NCBI RefSeq assembly: GCF_005116715.1
Contig: NZ_SWCI01000001.1
Coordinates: 186,001 to 250,000 of the forward strand
Direction of reading: 5' to 3'
DNA: 64,000 bases
Source of the DNA: Ferrimonas sediminicola
GTDB taxonomy: Bacteria > Pseudomonadota > Gammaproteobacteria > Enterobacterales > Shewanellaceae
Shown in pieces: positions 50,560 to 60,209 of the stretch; position 1 is the first letter of the stretch; each line of letters starts with the position of its first letter. Made by a program: the position numbers and the translations under genes. The notes under the pieces are model-generated. The model had not been told where the DNA came from, did no database searches, and saw only the letters and a program-made list of their open reading frames with translations.

Positions 50560-51804
50560 ATGTCTTTATTTAGAAAGAAGGCTGTGGATGCTCAGGGTTA
50601 TAGGTTGAAAGGAGGCGTTTCTCTACTTCAGCCAGATTATATCCATATTCTAACTTTTCTGTTTTTCATAATGATTGTCCTTGTGGGGCTATTCATTGTT
50701 ACAGCTACCTACGCTCGGAAAGAGACGGTAAAAGGTTATCTAAGACCCGATAAAGGGATGATAAGCGTCTACTCTGAAAGTACTGGCTCGATCAGACAAC
50801 TTCATGTTTCCGAGGGGGATGTAGTCCGTAAGGGTGAAGCGCTTGTTACCATTGCACAAGTTCGTTCTTTAGCTTCAGGAGTAGAGTTGGAGGAGTCACT
50901 ATTGAAAGAGATATCCTATCAATTGGAGTTAATCCATAAAGAAGCTGAAAAGAGAGAGCGCATGTTCGAGATTGAAACTGCAAACTTGGAACAGGAGCTT
51001 TCCTCTTTAGATATCTATGTTCATAATCTCATGCAACAAAGAGAAACATTAAGGCAAAGGCTTGTCCTGAAACTGAAGCTGTTTGAGCGTACAGAGTCTA
51101 TTTTTGTTAATCAGTTTATTTCCCCTGCGGATTATCAAAGCCAGAGAGAGCAATTACTCTTAGTCCGATATGCTGCTGAACAGGCTGAGGCTGATGTCGT
51201 GAGTGCTGAACTAAGAAGGAAGCAAACGCAGATAAAGTTAGGTGATCTTCCTGAGCGCAGGCAACTGGAAGTGATGGATTTGGAGAGGCGTCGAGCTTCG
51301 TTGTTGCGTCAACAAAAAGAGATAGAGGGTCGCTTTAGCCATGTTATCCGCTCAACCTCTTCAGGACAAGTTACTGCAGTTAGGGTCTCCAGTGGGGAGT
51401 TTCTGGTCCCTGGAAAATCACTTTTGACAATATTGCCCGAGGGCGCGGAGCTTATAGCAGAACTTCTCTTGCCTAGTAGATCGATTGGATTTGTAAAACC
51501 TGGCAATGCAACCCGACTGAGATTTGATGCGTTTCCTTATCAGAGGTTTGGCTTCGTTGAATCCAATGTAAGCCAAGTCGACAAGGCGATATTGACGCCC
51601 AGAGATATACGCTTGCCAATAGCCGCTAAGGAACCTTTTTATCGTGTTCGAGTTGAACTTCCTAAGCAGAGCGTTCAGGCTTATGGTCAATCCATTCCTC
51701 TTCGAAGTGGCATGCAACTGGAAGCTGACATCATTCTGGAGCGTCGCACACTTCTCCAGTGGCTGCTTGATCCCATCTATAGCCTTAAGGGGAGAATTGG
51801 ATAA
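50560..51804 (+). CDS. HlyD/CvaA-type membrane fusion protein of a microcin exporter
   Basis: 414 residues, matching CvaA in length and plan: short basic cytoplasmic start (SLFRKKAVDAQ), one transmembrane helix (ILTFLFFIMIVLVGLFIVTATYA), a lipoyl-like segment (GSIRQLHVSEGDVVRKGEALVTI), a long coiled coil (about residues 100-250), and a beta-barrel return (VRVSSGEFLVPGKSLLTILPEG). It links the ABC exporter to an outer-membrane channel, probably a TolC elsewhere. The start is chosen by homology; ATG 50542 and TTG 50518 are in frame and ribosome sites are weak for all. The stop overlaps the next ATG by one base (TAATG). Confidence 0.88.
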   Translation: MSLFRKKAVDAQGYRLKGGVSLLQPDYIHILTFLFFIMIVLVGLFIVTATYARKETVKGYLRPDKGMISVYSESTGSIRQLHVSEGDVVRKGEALVTIAQVRSLASGVELEESLLKEISYQLELIHKEAEKRERMFEIETANLEQELSSLDIYVHNLMQQRETLRQRLVLKLKLFERTESIFVNQFISPADYQSQREQLLLVRYAAEQAEADVVSAELRRKQTQIKLGDLPERRQLEVMDLERRRASLLRQQKEIEGRFSHVIRSTSSGQVTAVRVSSGEFLVPGKSLLTILPEGAELIAELLLPSRSIGFVKPGNATRLRFDAFPYQRFGFVESNVSQVDKAILTPRDIRLPIAAKEPFYRVRVELPKQSVQAYGQSIPLRSGMQLEADIILERRTLLQWLLDPIYSLKGRIG

Positions 51805-53954
51805 TGCAATTTTCGGGAGACAAAAACCAAGGCGTTCTGGACTTTTCTGGTATTCGTCGAGTCCCAGTAATTCTCCAAGCTGAGATTGCTGAGTGTGGGT
51901 TAGCCTGCTTGGCTATGATAGTCGGTTACTTTGGTCGGCAGGTCGACCTAGCGACAATGCGCAAAAAGTTTTCCGCAAATCTGAAAGGTATGAATCTTCA
52001 AGAAATGGCAGAGGTTGCGGATACGCTCGGGGTGGCCACTCGAGCTTTGAAGTGTTCGCTGGAAGAGGTGCATAAGCTAAAGCTCCCCTGCATAGTTCAT
52101 TGGAATATGAATCATTTTGTTGTTCTCACCAAGGTGTCGAAGGAGAACTTGATCGTCATTGACCCCGCTAATGGTCGAAAGCAATACAGCAAAAGAGAAT
52201 TTTCGAGTCACTTTACAGGCATCGCCCTTGAGTTTACCCCAACTTCGGCTTTTAAGCGGAAAGATGAACGTAAGAAAATGAAACTAAGCCAGCTTTGGAG
52301 CAAGTCAGTGGGCTTTAAACGTAGCTTGGTTTCCCTCTTTGCTTTGTCATTTATGATTCAAATACTCTCTCTGGTTTCACCTTACTACATACAGTGGGTT
52401 GTGGATGAGGTACTTCTCAGCAAGGATTTAGCCCTACTTAAAGTTCTGGCTATGGGGTTCGCCTTGGTTGTGCTCATTAACACTGTTGTATCTGCTGTCC
52501 GTAGTTGGCTGGTGGTCAGGCTTTCCTCTCAGTTCAATTTTCATCTAGGGATCAACCTGCTCAGGCATTTGCTGAAGTTGCCCATGAGTTTCTTTGAGGC
52601 AAGACATGTTGGAGATCTGATCTCAAGGTTTGGCTCTCTAGCACAGATACGAGAGCGATTGACGACTGGACTAGTGGAGACGGCAGTTGATGGAGTCATG
52701 AGTCTGACGGTGCTGGTGGTGATGCTCATCTATGATGTACGCCTGACAGCCATCGTTCTGGCTGCAATCTCTCTGTATGCAGCTTTAAGGTTGGGGCTAT
52801 ACCGTGCTTTACATCGGGCTACTGAAGACTCTATTCAGGCTTCTGCCCGAGAACAAAGTACCTTTATAGAAAGCATCAGAGTTATTCAAACCATCAAGCT
52901 GTTTAATCGGGAATCGCAACGACAAAGCCTCTGGCTAAACCAATATACCGAAGTGATCAATGCAGATATAAGGCTAGGAAAACTCAATATTAGCTTTGAG
53001 TCCGCCAATAGACTACTGTTTGGAATGGAGAATGTTGTTGTGGTTTATATTTCTTCACTGTTAGTTATGGGAGGGGCGCTGACAGTTGGAATGGTTCTTG
53101 CCTTTCTAGCCTACAAAGCACAGTTGATGCAAAGAGCATCCAGTTTTTTGGAGCAACTCATAATCTTTCGGATGTTGAGGTTGCACCTGGATCGTCTCGC
53201 CGACATTGCCTTGGAGAAGGAGGAGGAATTTCAAGAGAGTACAGCCAGATTGGAGTCGGTGGCAGGCTGTTTAAGCCTCTCTGGATTGAGCTTCTCCTAC
53301 ACTTCATCGAAATTTATGTTGTTCGATAACTTAAGTCTGAATATTAAAGCTGGCGAGCATATAGCCATTGTCGGCCCTTCAGGAAGCGGTAAGAGTACCC
53401 TGATGAAGCTGATGCTGGGTTTGATGCGTCCAACTTCAGGTAAGATATTGATAGACGGGGTTGATATTACTGCCCTCGGGAGCAAGTGTTATCGCTCCCA
53501 TATTGCTGCGGTAATGCAGGAAGACACATTACTGAGTGGTACCGTTGCAGACAACATTACCTTGTTTGATCCTGAGCCCAATCTACTTTGGATGCAGAAG
53601 TGTGCTCAGATTGCCTCGATAGATAATGAAGTACAGCAACTGTCCATGGGATACAACAGCCTAGTAGGAGATATGGGGAACCAGTTCTCTGGGGGCCAAG
53701 TTCAGAGGCTTCTACTCGCTAGAGCACTTTACAAGAAGCCTAAGGTGCTATTTCTTGACGAAGCGACAAGCCACCTAGATTTAGCGAATGAAGCCAGAAT
53801 ATGCGGGCAGCTTGGAAAGCTGACCATCACGAGAATCGTGATTGCGCATCGGCCTGAAACAGTGAAGAGCGCTGAGCGTGTATTCAAGCTCGAGTCAGGT
53901 AGGATTACTGAAGTCAGTATTGATCAGATACAGGATGAACAGCAACAGATTTAG
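51804..53954 (+). CDS. Peptidase-containing ABC exporter (CvaB-like, C39 domain)
   Basis: 716 residues in three parts. N-terminal C39 peptidase (1-135) with an intact triad: Gln25/Cys31 in LQAEIAECGLACL, His104 in WNMNHFVVL and Asp120 in VIDPANG, one residue off the CvaB positions I recall. Then six transmembrane helices (about 165-430), and an ABC ATPase with Walker A GPSGSGKST, signature FSGGQVQRL and Walker B VLFLDEATSHLD. It cuts double-glycine leaders and exports the peptide. A working peptidase, rather than a C39-like dead domain, implies a GG-leader substrate, and one is encoded 117 bases downstream. Confidence 0.94.
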   Translation: MQFSGDKNQGVLDFSGIRRVPVILQAEIAECGLACLAMIVGYFGRQVDLATMRKKFSANLKGMNLQEMAEVADTLGVATRALKCSLEEVHKLKLPCIVHWNMNHFVVLTKVSKENLIVIDPANGRKQYSKREFSSHFTGIALEFTPTSAFKRKDERKKMKLSQLWSKSVGFKRSLVSLFALSFMIQILSLVSPYYIQWVVDEVLLSKDLALLKVLAMGFALVVLINTVVSAVRSWLVVRLSSQFNFHLGINLLRHLLKLPMSFFEARHVGDLISRFGSLAQIRERLTTGLVETAVDGVMSLTVLVVMLIYDVRLTAIVLAAISLYAALRLGLYRALHRATEDSIQASAREQSTFIESIRVIQTIKLFNRESQRQSLWLNQYTEVINADIRLGKLNISFESANRLLFGMENVVVVYISSLLVMGGALTVGMVLAFLAYKAQLMQRASSFLEQLIIFRMLRLHLDRLADIALEKEEEFQESTARLESVAGCLSLSGLSFSYTSSKFMLFDNLSLNIKAGEHIAIVGPSGSGKSTLMKLMLGLMRPTSGKILIDGVDITALGSKCYRSHIAAVMQEDTLLSGTVADNITLFDPEPNLLWMQKCAQIASIDNEVQQLSMGYNSLVGDMGNQFSGGQVQRLLLARALYKKPKVLFLDEATSHLDLANEARICGQLGKLTITRIVIAHRPETVKSAERVFKLESGRITEVSIDQIQDEQQQI

Positions 53955-53975
53955 GCTCAGCTACTGGGCTTAAAG

Positions 53976-53994
53976 CAGAGGCAACCGGCCTCTG
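53976..53994 (+). promoter_or_regulatory. Hairpin between exporter and precursor genes
   Basis: CAGAGGC/GCCTCTG with a five-base loop, no T tract. It may be an mRNA processing or stability element in the 117-base gap. Confidence 0.4.
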
Positions 53995-54071
53995 AACTGG
54001 CGCTTGAGCAGCAACCGAACTAGGCTGGCTGTCAAGCTTATCAAAACATGGATGTAGATAAGGAGCATATA

Positions 54072-54275
54072 ATGCAATCATTGACATCTAAGGAAATGCA
54101 GCAAGTAACAGGTGGGGAGTTTAGTGATTGGGTTGCTGCGGCAGCTGTAGCGGTAGTTAGTACATTTTCTGGAGGAGCTTCAGTTGTGGCTGGCTTGGCG
54201 GTAAAGGAAGTTCTGTCTGATACAGAAGCTACTGGCAGAATTTTGTACAACAACCCATGTACACCAAAATTCTAA
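54072..54275 (+). CDS. Class II microcin precursor with double-glycine leader
   Basis: 67 residues. ATG 54072 is fixed by a perfect AAGGAG six bases upstream; an in-frame ATG at 54048 would spoil the leader. The leader MQSLTSKEMQQVTGG has the microcin/bacteriocin double-glycine pattern (compare the microcin V leader M-R-T-L-T-x-N-E-L-x-x-V-S-G-G). Cleavage after GG15 gives a 52-residue core: a short acidic/aromatic start (EFSDW), an Ala/Val/Gly-rich hydrophobic stretch (about core 6-30) suited to membrane insertion, a charged middle, and the tail ILYNNPCTPKF with one cysteine. The core matches no bacteriocin I know. The exporter lies just upstream and a candidate immunity gene just downstream. 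Confidence 0.85.
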   Translation: MQSLTSKEMQQVTGGEFSDWVAAAAVAVVSTFSGGASVVAGLAVKEVLSDTEATGRILYNNPCTPKF

Positions 54276-54285
54276 AAGACTACTT

Positions 54286-54310
54286 GGCCCATTAGTGTCA
54301 CTGATGGGCC
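54286..54310 (+). terminator. Hairpin between microcin precursor and immunity gene
   Basis: GGCCCATTAGT-GTC-ACTGATGGGCC, an 11-bp stem with one T-G pair, followed by TTTAAAGGAGG. The T run is short, so it may be a partial terminator or a 3' stabiliser; the Shine-Dalgarno sequence of the next gene follows directly. Confidence 0.55.
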
Positions 54311-54327
54311 TTTAAAGGAGGGCAATT

Positions 54328-54576
54328 ATGATCGAAGCGATTATATTCCTCATACCCTTGGTATTCCTCTATCCCATCGTTTTAAAGAATGACCGTGGGG
54401 TTTTTTTTTGGTGTGGGTTTCTGTTGGCATCATTGATTCTGGGTGAGTTTGGAGATTGGCTTATCGATCATGAGCCTATGGCGAGTTATTTTGGCTCTTT
54501 CATCATGGGGATCAGCCTCAGCTGTTCTGTAGGGTTGGGGATGTCAATATACAGGTGGCAAAGTCGTCAGTATTGA
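54328..54576 (+). CDS. Small membrane protein, candidate microcin immunity protein
   Basis: 82 residues with three hydrophobic helices: about 2-18 (IEAIIFLIPLVFLYPIV), 25-41 (VFFWCGFLLASLILGEF) and 52-73. A perfect AAAGGAGG precedes ATG 54328. Class II microcin precursors are typically paired with a small inner-membrane immunity protein encoded next to them; position, size and topology fit. No sequence similarity to a named immunity protein is claimed. Low GC like the rest of the locus. Confidence 0.65.
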   Translation: MIEAIIFLIPLVFLYPIVLKNDRGVFFWCGFLLASLILGEFGDWLIDHEPMASYFGSFIMGISLSCSVGLGMSIYRWQSRQY

Positions 54577-54691
54577 TGAGGTCATGTCAAATGAGGACGA
54601 GGAACATTTTAATCACCGTTATATAGTGGTATTTCAAGGGGGCTTTAGTCTGGGCTTTTGGAAGGTGTAGAGGTGGGCCCCAGAGTGTTAC

Positions 54692-54934
54692 TTACATGAC
54701 CAACTGGTTCCTCTTCAACCCTCGATACACATTCCGGCACAGCTTCGCCAAGCGGGAGATCTCCCCCAGCTTGGGCGTTTCGCCGTGCTCCAGCCGCGCT
54801 TCCCAGTCGCACAGTTCGGTGTCCACCAGCTCCAGCAGCTTCTTGGGGCAGCCGATGCACTTGCCGCCGCACAGCTCAGCCTCGGGTACGCCGAAGGGGA
54901 AGGCGTCCCGTACCTGTTCAATCAGCTGGGCCAT
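54692..54934 (-). CDS. Small Cys-rich conserved protein downstream of uvrA
   Basis: 80 residues with a compact cysteine cluster CGGKCIGCPKK plus two further cysteines (ELCDWE and KLCRNV), suggesting a metal-binding or Fe-S-type site. The sequence FPFGVPEAELCGG and LLELVDTELCDWE looks conserved in Shewanella-type genomes. No function is known. It lies 100 bases past uvrA on the same strand, beyond its terminator. The start ATG 54934 lacks a clear ribosome site; an upstream GTG (54970) is possible. Its GC-rich codon use marks the right edge of the AT-rich locus. Confidence 0.65.
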   Translation of the reverse strand: MAQLIEQVRDAFPFGVPEAELCGGKCIGCPKKLLELVDTELCDWEARLEHGETPKLGEISRLAKLCRNVYRGLKRNQLVM

Positions 54935-54982
54935 GGCGGTGCGGCAGTCGGGTTTCACTGGGGCGGTGATGCTCTGCAACGG

Positions 54983-55012
54983 AAAAGGCCCAGTCTGGTG
55001 GACTGGGCCTTT
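54983..55012 (-). terminator. Intrinsic terminator of uvrA
   Basis: AAGGCCCAGTC/GACTGGGCCTT, 11-bp stem with a five-base loop; the minus strand continues TTTTCC. Confidence 0.8.
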
Positions 55013-55034
55013 ATCGTCAATGCGTGGTTGGCGC

Positions 55035-57869
55035 TCAAGCCAGCTTGGGCAGCATCGGCTTGAGGAAGCGGGCGGTGTGGGACGCTTGGTGAACCGCCAC
55101 CTGCTCCGGGGTGCCGTGCACCAGAATCTCGCCGCCACCGGAGCCGCCTTCTGGCCCCAGATCCACAATCCAGTCGGCAGTCTTGATCACGTCCAGGTTG
55201 TGCTCAATCACCACCACGGTGTTGCCGTGGTCCCGCAGCCGGTGCAGGACGTCCAGCAGCAGCTGGATGTCCTGGAAGTGCAGGCCGGTGGTGGGCTCAT
55301 CCAGGATGTACAGGGTCTTGCCGGTGTCGCGCTTGGACAGCTCCCGCGCCAGCTTCACCCGCTGCGCCTCGCCGCCGGAGAGGGTGGTGGCGGACTGGCC
55401 CAGGCGAATGTAGGAGAGGCCCACGTCCATCAGGGTCTGCAGCTTGCGGGCGATGGCGGGCACCGGGTCGAAGAACTCGCGGGCCTCCTCCACGGTCATC
55501 TCCAGCACCTGGTGGATATTCTTGCCCTTGTAGTGCACCTCCAGGGTCTCGCGGTTGTAGCGCTTGCCCTTGCACTGGTCACAGGGGACGTACACGTCCG
55601 GCAGGAAGTGCATCTCCACCTTGATCACCCCGTCCCCCTGGCACGCCTCGCAGCGGCCGCCGCGCACGTTGAAGGAGAAGCGTCCCGGCTTGTAGCCACG
55701 GGCGCGGGCCTCGTGGGTGCCGGAGAACAGCTCGCGGATGGGGGTGAAGATGCCGGTGTAGGTGGCCGGGTTGGAGCGTGGGGTGCGGCCGATGGGGCTC
55801 TGGTCGATGTCCACCACCTTGTCGCAGTGGTCCAGCCCTTTGATGGCGGTGTAGAGGGCGGGCTCCTCGACGCTGGCGCCGTTCAGCTCCCGGTGGGCAA
55901 TCTTGTAGAAGGTGTCGTTGATCAGGGTTGACTTGCCGGAGCCGGAGACGCCGGTGACGCAGGTCATCAGGCCGCAGGGGATGGTCAGGTCCACGCTCTT
56001 GAGGTTGTTGCCGCGGGCCCCGCTCAGCTCGATCACCTTCTTGGGGTCGTAGGGGGTGCGTTCTTCGGGCACGGCGATCTGTTTCTTGCCTGACAGGTAC
56101 TGGCCGGTGAGTGAGTGTTCACTGGCGCAGATCGCCTGGTAGTCGCCCTGGGCCACCACCTGGCCACCGTGGACCCCGGCCCCCGGGCCGATATCGACGA
56201 TGTGATCGGCGGTGCGGATGGCGTCCTCGTCGTGCTCTACCACGATCACCGTGTTGCCCAGGTCCCGCAGGTGGGTGAGGGTGGCCAGCAGCCGCTCGTT
56301 GTCTCGCTGGTGCAGGCCGATGGAGGGCTCGTCCAACACGTACATCACCCCCACCAGGCCGGCGCCAATCTGGCTGGCCAGGCGGATGCGCTGGGCCTCG
56401 CCTCCGGAGAGGGTCTCGGCGGAGCGGGACAGGGTCAGGTAGTTGAGGCCCACGTTCACCAGGAAGCCCAGGCGGTCGTTGATCTCCTTCAGCACCTTCT
56501 CGGCAATCTGCGCCCGCTGCCCCTGTAGCTCGATGCCGGCGAACCACTCCAGCGCCTGGCCGATGGACCACTCCGACAGGATCGGCAGATTGATGTCCTC
56601 GATGAACACGTTGCGCGCCTCCTCCCTCAGGCGGGAGCCGTCACAGCTGCGGCACTTGGTGGTGCTGATGTACTTGGTCAGCTCCTCGCGCACCGCGTTG
56701 GACTCGGTCTCCTTGTAGCGCCGGTTCATGTTGTTGAGGATCCCCTCGAAAGGGTGGTTGCGGGTCACCACGTCACCACGGTCGTTGACGTACTTGAAGG
56801 CGATGCTGGTGCGGCCGGAGCCATTAAGAATGACATCCCGCGCCTTCTTGGGCAGGTCCTCGAACGGTTCGTCAAGGTCGAACTTATAGTGCTCCGCCAG
56901 GGACTTGAGCATCTGGTAGTAGTAGAAGTTGCGCTTGTCCCAGCCACGAATGGCGCCTTCGGCCAGAGAGGCGGTGGGGTTAGTGACCACTCGCTGCTCG
57001 TCGAAGAACTGCTGCACCCCCAGGCCGTCGCAGCTGGTGCAGGCCCCGGCGGGGTTGTTGAAGGAGAAGATCCTCGGTTCCAGCTCGGCCATGGCGTAGC
57101 CGCAGATGGGGCAGGCGAAGTTGGCGGAGAACACCAGCGGCTCGGCGTCGGCCTCCTCCATGGAGGCCACCTTGACCACCCCGCCGGACAGCTCCAGGGC
57201 GGTCTCGAACGATTCCGCCAGGCGCTGGGCCAGGTCCGGGCGCACCTTGAAGCGGTCGATCACCACCTCGATGTCGTGCTTGACGTGCAGCTCCAGCGGC
57301 GGCGGATCGGACAGGTCGCACACCTCGCCATCGATGCGGGCGCGGATGTAGCCCTGGGCCGCCAGTCCCTCCAGCAGCTTGGTGTGCTCCCCCTTACGCC
57401 CCTGCACCACGGGGGCCAGCAGCATCTGCTTGCTGCCCTCGGGCAGGCTCAGCACCTTGTCCACCATCTGGCTGACGGTCTGGGCCGCCAGGGGCTGACC
57501 GTGGGTGGGGCAGCGCGGCTCGCCGACGCGGGCGAACAGCAGACGCAGGTAGTCGTAGACCTCGGTGATGGTGCCCACGGTGGAGCGCGGGTTGTGGGAG
57601 GTGGATTTCTGCTCGATGGAGATCGCCGGCGACAGCCCCTCGATGTGGTCCACGTCCGGCTTCTCCATCAGCGACAGGAACTGACGGGCATAGGCTGACA
57701 GCGATTCCACGTAGCGCCGCTGGCCCTCGGCGTAGAGGGTGTCGAACGCCAGAGACGACTTGCCGGACCCGGACAGGCCGGTGATCACAATCAGCTGGTC
57801 TCGGGGTAGGGTCAGGGAGATGTTTTTCAGGTTGTGAGTGCGGGCGCCGCGAACGTCAATCTGATCCAT
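55035..57869 (-). CDS. uvrA: Excinuclease ABC subunit A
   Basis: 944-residue damage-recognition ATPase of nucleotide excision repair. It has two ABC modules: Walker [10 protein letters not shown] near residue 32 and GVSGSGKST in the second half, two signature motifs LSGGEAQR, and zinc-finger cysteine pairs (CPICGY with [14 protein letters not shown] with CDQCKG). Start ATG 57869 matches the family start [16 protein letters not shown]; an in-frame upstream ATG at 57935 is not supported. No clear LexA box was seen in the 211 bases upstream. Confidence 0.97.
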   Translation of the reverse strand: MDQIDVRGARTHNLKNISLTLPRDQLIVITGLSGSGKSSLAFDTLYAEGQRRYVESLSAYARQFLSLMEKPDVDHIEGLSPAISIEQKSTSHNPRSTVGTITEVYDYLRLLFARVGEPRCPTHGQPLAAQTVSQMVDKVLSLPEGSKQMLLAPVVQGRKGEHTKLLEGLAAQGYIRARIDGEVCDLSDPPPLELHVKHDIEVVIDRFKVRPDLAQRLAESFETALELSGGVVKVASMEEADAEPLVFSANFACPICGYAMAELEPRIFSFNNPAGACTSCDGLGVQQFFDEQRVVTNPTASLAEGAIRGWDKRNFYYYQMLKSLAEHYKFDLDEPFEDLPKKARDVILNGSGRTSIAFKYVNDRGDVVTRNHPFEGILNNMNRRYKETESNAVREELTKYISTTKCRSCDGSRLREEARNVFIEDINLPILSEWSIGQALEWFAGIELQGQRAQIAEKVLKEINDRLGFLVNVGLNYLTLSRSAETLSGGEAQRIRLASQIGAGLVGVMYVLDEPSIGLHQRDNERLLATLTHLRDLGNTVIVVEHDEDAIRTADHIVDIGPGAGVHGGQVVAQGDYQAICASEHSLTGQYLSGKKQIAVPEERTPYDPKKVIELSGARGNNLKSVDLTIPCGLMTCVTGVSGSGKSTLINDTFYKIAHRELNGASVEEPALYTAIKGLDHCDKVVDIDQSPIGRTPRSNPATYTGIFTPIRELFSGTHEARARGYKPGRFSFNVRGGRCEACQGDGVIKVEMHFLPDVYVPCDQCKGKRYNRETLEVHYKGKNIHQVLEMTVEEAREFFDPVPAIARKLQTLMDVGLSYIRLGQSATTLSGGEAQRVKLARELSKRDTGKTLYILDEPTTGLHFQDIQLLLDVLHRLRDHGNTVVVIEHNLDVIKTADWIVDLGPEGGSGGGEILVHGTPEQVAVHQASHTARFLKPMLPKLA

Positions 57870-58080
57870 GATGCTGCCGGTTGGAAAAAAGAATTTGAGC
57901 AGTATCTCATATTCTGTATCGCCGCGGCACTTCAAGGAAATCGATGGTCTTAATCTGCATTGTAAAGGTGTGTTTTACGGAAGCGAGCGACAATCTGTGC
58001 CGAATCGACTCTGTGAAGGTGGCGAACCTCTGGTAAACTGTCGCCCCTCGAGCGCCCCCAACCAGTTGAGGAAGTAGACA

Positions 58081-59439
58081 GTGAGTAATGGGTTAAACCC
58101 AACGGAACGCAGAGCGGCCTTCACCCTGGCCAGTGTGTATGGGCTGCGGATGTTTGGTCTGTTCCTGATCATGCCGGTACTGGCGATCTACGGCCAACAC
58201 CTGGAAGGCTTCTCCCCCATGTGGGTGGGGCTGGCCATCGGTGGCTACGGTCTGACCCAGGCGTTGTTGCAGATCCCGGCCGGGATGCTGTCTGACAAGA
58301 TCGGCCGTAAGCCGGTGATCACCGTCGGTCTGATCCTGTTTATCTTCGGCAGCCTGGTGGCCGCCATGGCTGAGTCGATTCAGATGGTGACCCTGGGCCG
58401 TGCCCTGCAGGGGATGGGCGCGGTGGCCTCGGCGGTGCTGGCGCTGGCTTCGGATCTGACCCGGGAGGAGCAGCGCCCCAAGGTGATGGCGGTGATCGGC
58501 TCCTTCATCGGTCTCTCCTTCGCGGTGAGCCTGGTGGCGGGCCCGGCCCTGGCCGACTCCATGGGACTCTCCGGTCTGTTCTACCTGACCGCGGTGCTGG
58601 CCTCCGCCGCCCTGCTGGTGGTGCATGGGCTGGTGCCCAACGCGGTGCGCCAGGCGCCTACCGGTGACGTGGTGGCGGTGCCCAAACGCTTCATCAAGAT
58701 GCTGAAGAACGGCCAACTGCTGCGGCTGGACATCAGCATCTTCGCCCTGCACTTCATCATGTGCGCTCTGTTCGTGGCCCTGCCCATCGTCGTGGTGGAC
58801 AGCGGTCTGGAGGCCACCTCCCACTGGATGCTCTACCTGCCTGCGCTGCTGCTCTCCTTCGTGCTGATGGCGCCGATGATCATCTACTCGGTGCGCAAGC
58901 AGGACAGCCGCCGGCCGTTCCTGATGGCGATGCTGCTGCTGGCCGGCGCCATGCTGATCATGGCCGCCGCCCACCACAACCTGTGGATCCTGGGGGCGGC
59001 CACCCTGGTGTTCTTCACCGGTTTCAACTACCTGGAGGCATCCCTGCCGACCCTGATTTCCCGCCTGAGCCCGGCAGGTGACAAGGGGTCTGCCATGGGA
59101 GTCTACTCCACCAGCCAGTTTATGGGCGCCTTCTTCGGCGGTTCCATCGGCGGCGGCATGTACACCATCTTCGGCGCGGAGGGCGTGTTCCTGGTGTGTG
59201 CCGGCTTGACCCTGTTGTGGTTCATCCCGATGCTCGGCCTGAAAAATCCCAAGTCCGTCAAGAGCATCACCATGGATGCTCAGATCGACAACGACGCCCA
59301 TGCCCAGGCGCTGGCCAGCCAGTTGCTGACGCTGGCCGGGGTGGCCGAAGTGACCCTGATCCTGGATCAGCAGGCGGCCTACCTGAAGGTGGAGCCCGAG
59401 TTCGATATCGAGCAGGCGCGCCAGGTGCTGGCGGGCTGA
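58081..59439 (+). CDS. MFS transporter, YajR-like with C-terminal ferredoxin-like domain
   Basis: 452 residues: twelve transmembrane helices of the major facilitator superfamily with the A-motif GMLSDKIGRKPVI and a C-terminal cytoplasmic domain of about 65 residues (DAQIDNDAHAQALASQLLTL...) like the YAM domain of E. coli YajR, which has nearly the same length. A proton-driven drug or metabolite exporter is likely; the substrate is unknown. GTG start at 58081, directly after an AAGTAGACA leader. Divergent from uvrA. Confidence 0.88.
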   Translation: MSNGLNPTERRAAFTLASVYGLRMFGLFLIMPVLAIYGQHLEGFSPMWVGLAIGGYGLTQALLQIPAGMLSDKIGRKPVITVGLILFIFGSLVAAMAESIQMVTLGRALQGMGAVASAVLALASDLTREEQRPKVMAVIGSFIGLSFAVSLVAGPALADSMGLSGLFYLTAVLASAALLVVHGLVPNAVRQAPTGDVVAVPKRFIKMLKNGQLLRLDISIFALHFIMCALFVALPIVVVDSGLEATSHWMLYLPALLLSFVLMAPMIIYSVRKQDSRRPFLMAMLLLAGAMLIMAAAHHNLWILGAATLVFFTGFNYLEASLPTLISRLSPAGDKGSAMGVYSTSQFMGAFFGGSIGGGMYTIFGAEGVFLVCAGLTLLWFIPMLGLKNPKSVKSITMDAQIDNDAHAQALASQLLTLAGVAEVTLILDQQAAYLKVEPEFDIEQARQVLAG

Positions 59440-59461
59440 ACCCGTGAATCCGGAGAAGAAT

Positions 59462-60145
59462 ATGGTCAGAGGTTTGCTCCTGGCACTGCTGTGCTGGACG
59501 AGCACAGTGGCGGCGGCGCCGAAGGTGGATCACCTGAGCGTAAACCGGGTGCACTCCGGCCCGGGTGAGCCACTGGCACTGACCATGAATGTCGTCGGGG
59601 ATCCATTCGTGGTTGAGCAGTTGCGCTTCTTCCTGGTGCAGCAGGGGCGGCAGCTGCCCCTGGCGCGGCAGATGGAGGGGGACTTCCTGATCCATCTGCG
59701 CTCCGAGGTGCCCGCGCGGGAGGCGCGCATCCAGCTGGCGGTTACCAGGCTGTTCCAGGACCAGCCGGACAAGCAGATCCACTTCAATATCGACCTGAAG
59801 CCCGGGAGAGGCAGTAAGCCTCAGGCATCGCGACAAGCGGCCACCGCCGCCGAGGTGAATCCCCAGCCGGCCCAACTCAGCCCGTCGCCGCCGAAACTGT
59901 GCCCCCTGAACGGCCGCACCTTGTGGAGCATGGCCCGGGAGACGGCGCCGTCTCTGGGGGTGGGGCACTACGGGGCGTTGGTGGCGCTGGTGCAGGCGAA
60001 TCCCAAGTGTTTTCCCGGTGGCGATCCCAACCGACTGATCTGCAAAGAGCTCCGCTGTCCCGGCTCGCAAGCGCTGCGGCAGTGGCAGGATGAATCCTCG
60101 GCCAAAGTGCGCTTTAAGGCGCTGATGAAAGCCGCTGCGAATTGA
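59462..60145 (+). CDS. Exported FimV-like protein
   Basis: 227 residues with a signal peptide ([18 protein letters not shown]). An N-terminal beta-rich domain (residues about 20-110) with the [12 protein letters not shown] pattern is followed by a Pro/Ala/Gln linker and a LysM/FimV-type segment: [26 protein letters not shown], and [12 protein letters not shown]. In FimV the same TLW...ANP...NRL pattern binds peptidoglycan. It is much shorter than FimV and lacks the TPR tail, so pole-organising function is not implied. ATG 59462 has GGAG; an upstream GTG (59444) would push the signal peptide inward. Confidence 0.72.
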   Translation: MVRGLLLALLCWTSTVAAAPKVDHLSVNRVHSGPGEPLALTMNVVGDPFVVEQLRFFLVQQGRQLPLARQMEGDFLIHLRSEVPAREARIQLAVTRLFQDQPDKQIHFNIDLKPGRGSKPQASRQAATAAEVNPQPAQLSPSPPKLCPLNGRTLWSMARETAPSLGVGHYGALVALVQANPKCFPGGDPNRLICKELRCPGSQALRQWQDESSAKVRFKALMKAAAN

Positions 60146-60209
60146 TGATCCCGGCACGGGCCTGTGTTACCCTTTGCCGATTAGAGAAAGTTCAACATTG
60201 GAGACAACG

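Noticed and set aside
54048-54071. ATG at 54048 as start of the microcin precursor
   Set aside because: It would precede a perfect AAGGAG placed for ATG 54072 and would lengthen the leader beyond the typical double-glycine form.
57870-58080. LexA (SOS) box upstream of uvrA
   Set aside because: No CTGT-N8-ACAG-like palindrome was found; CTGTATC near 57915 lacks the second half.
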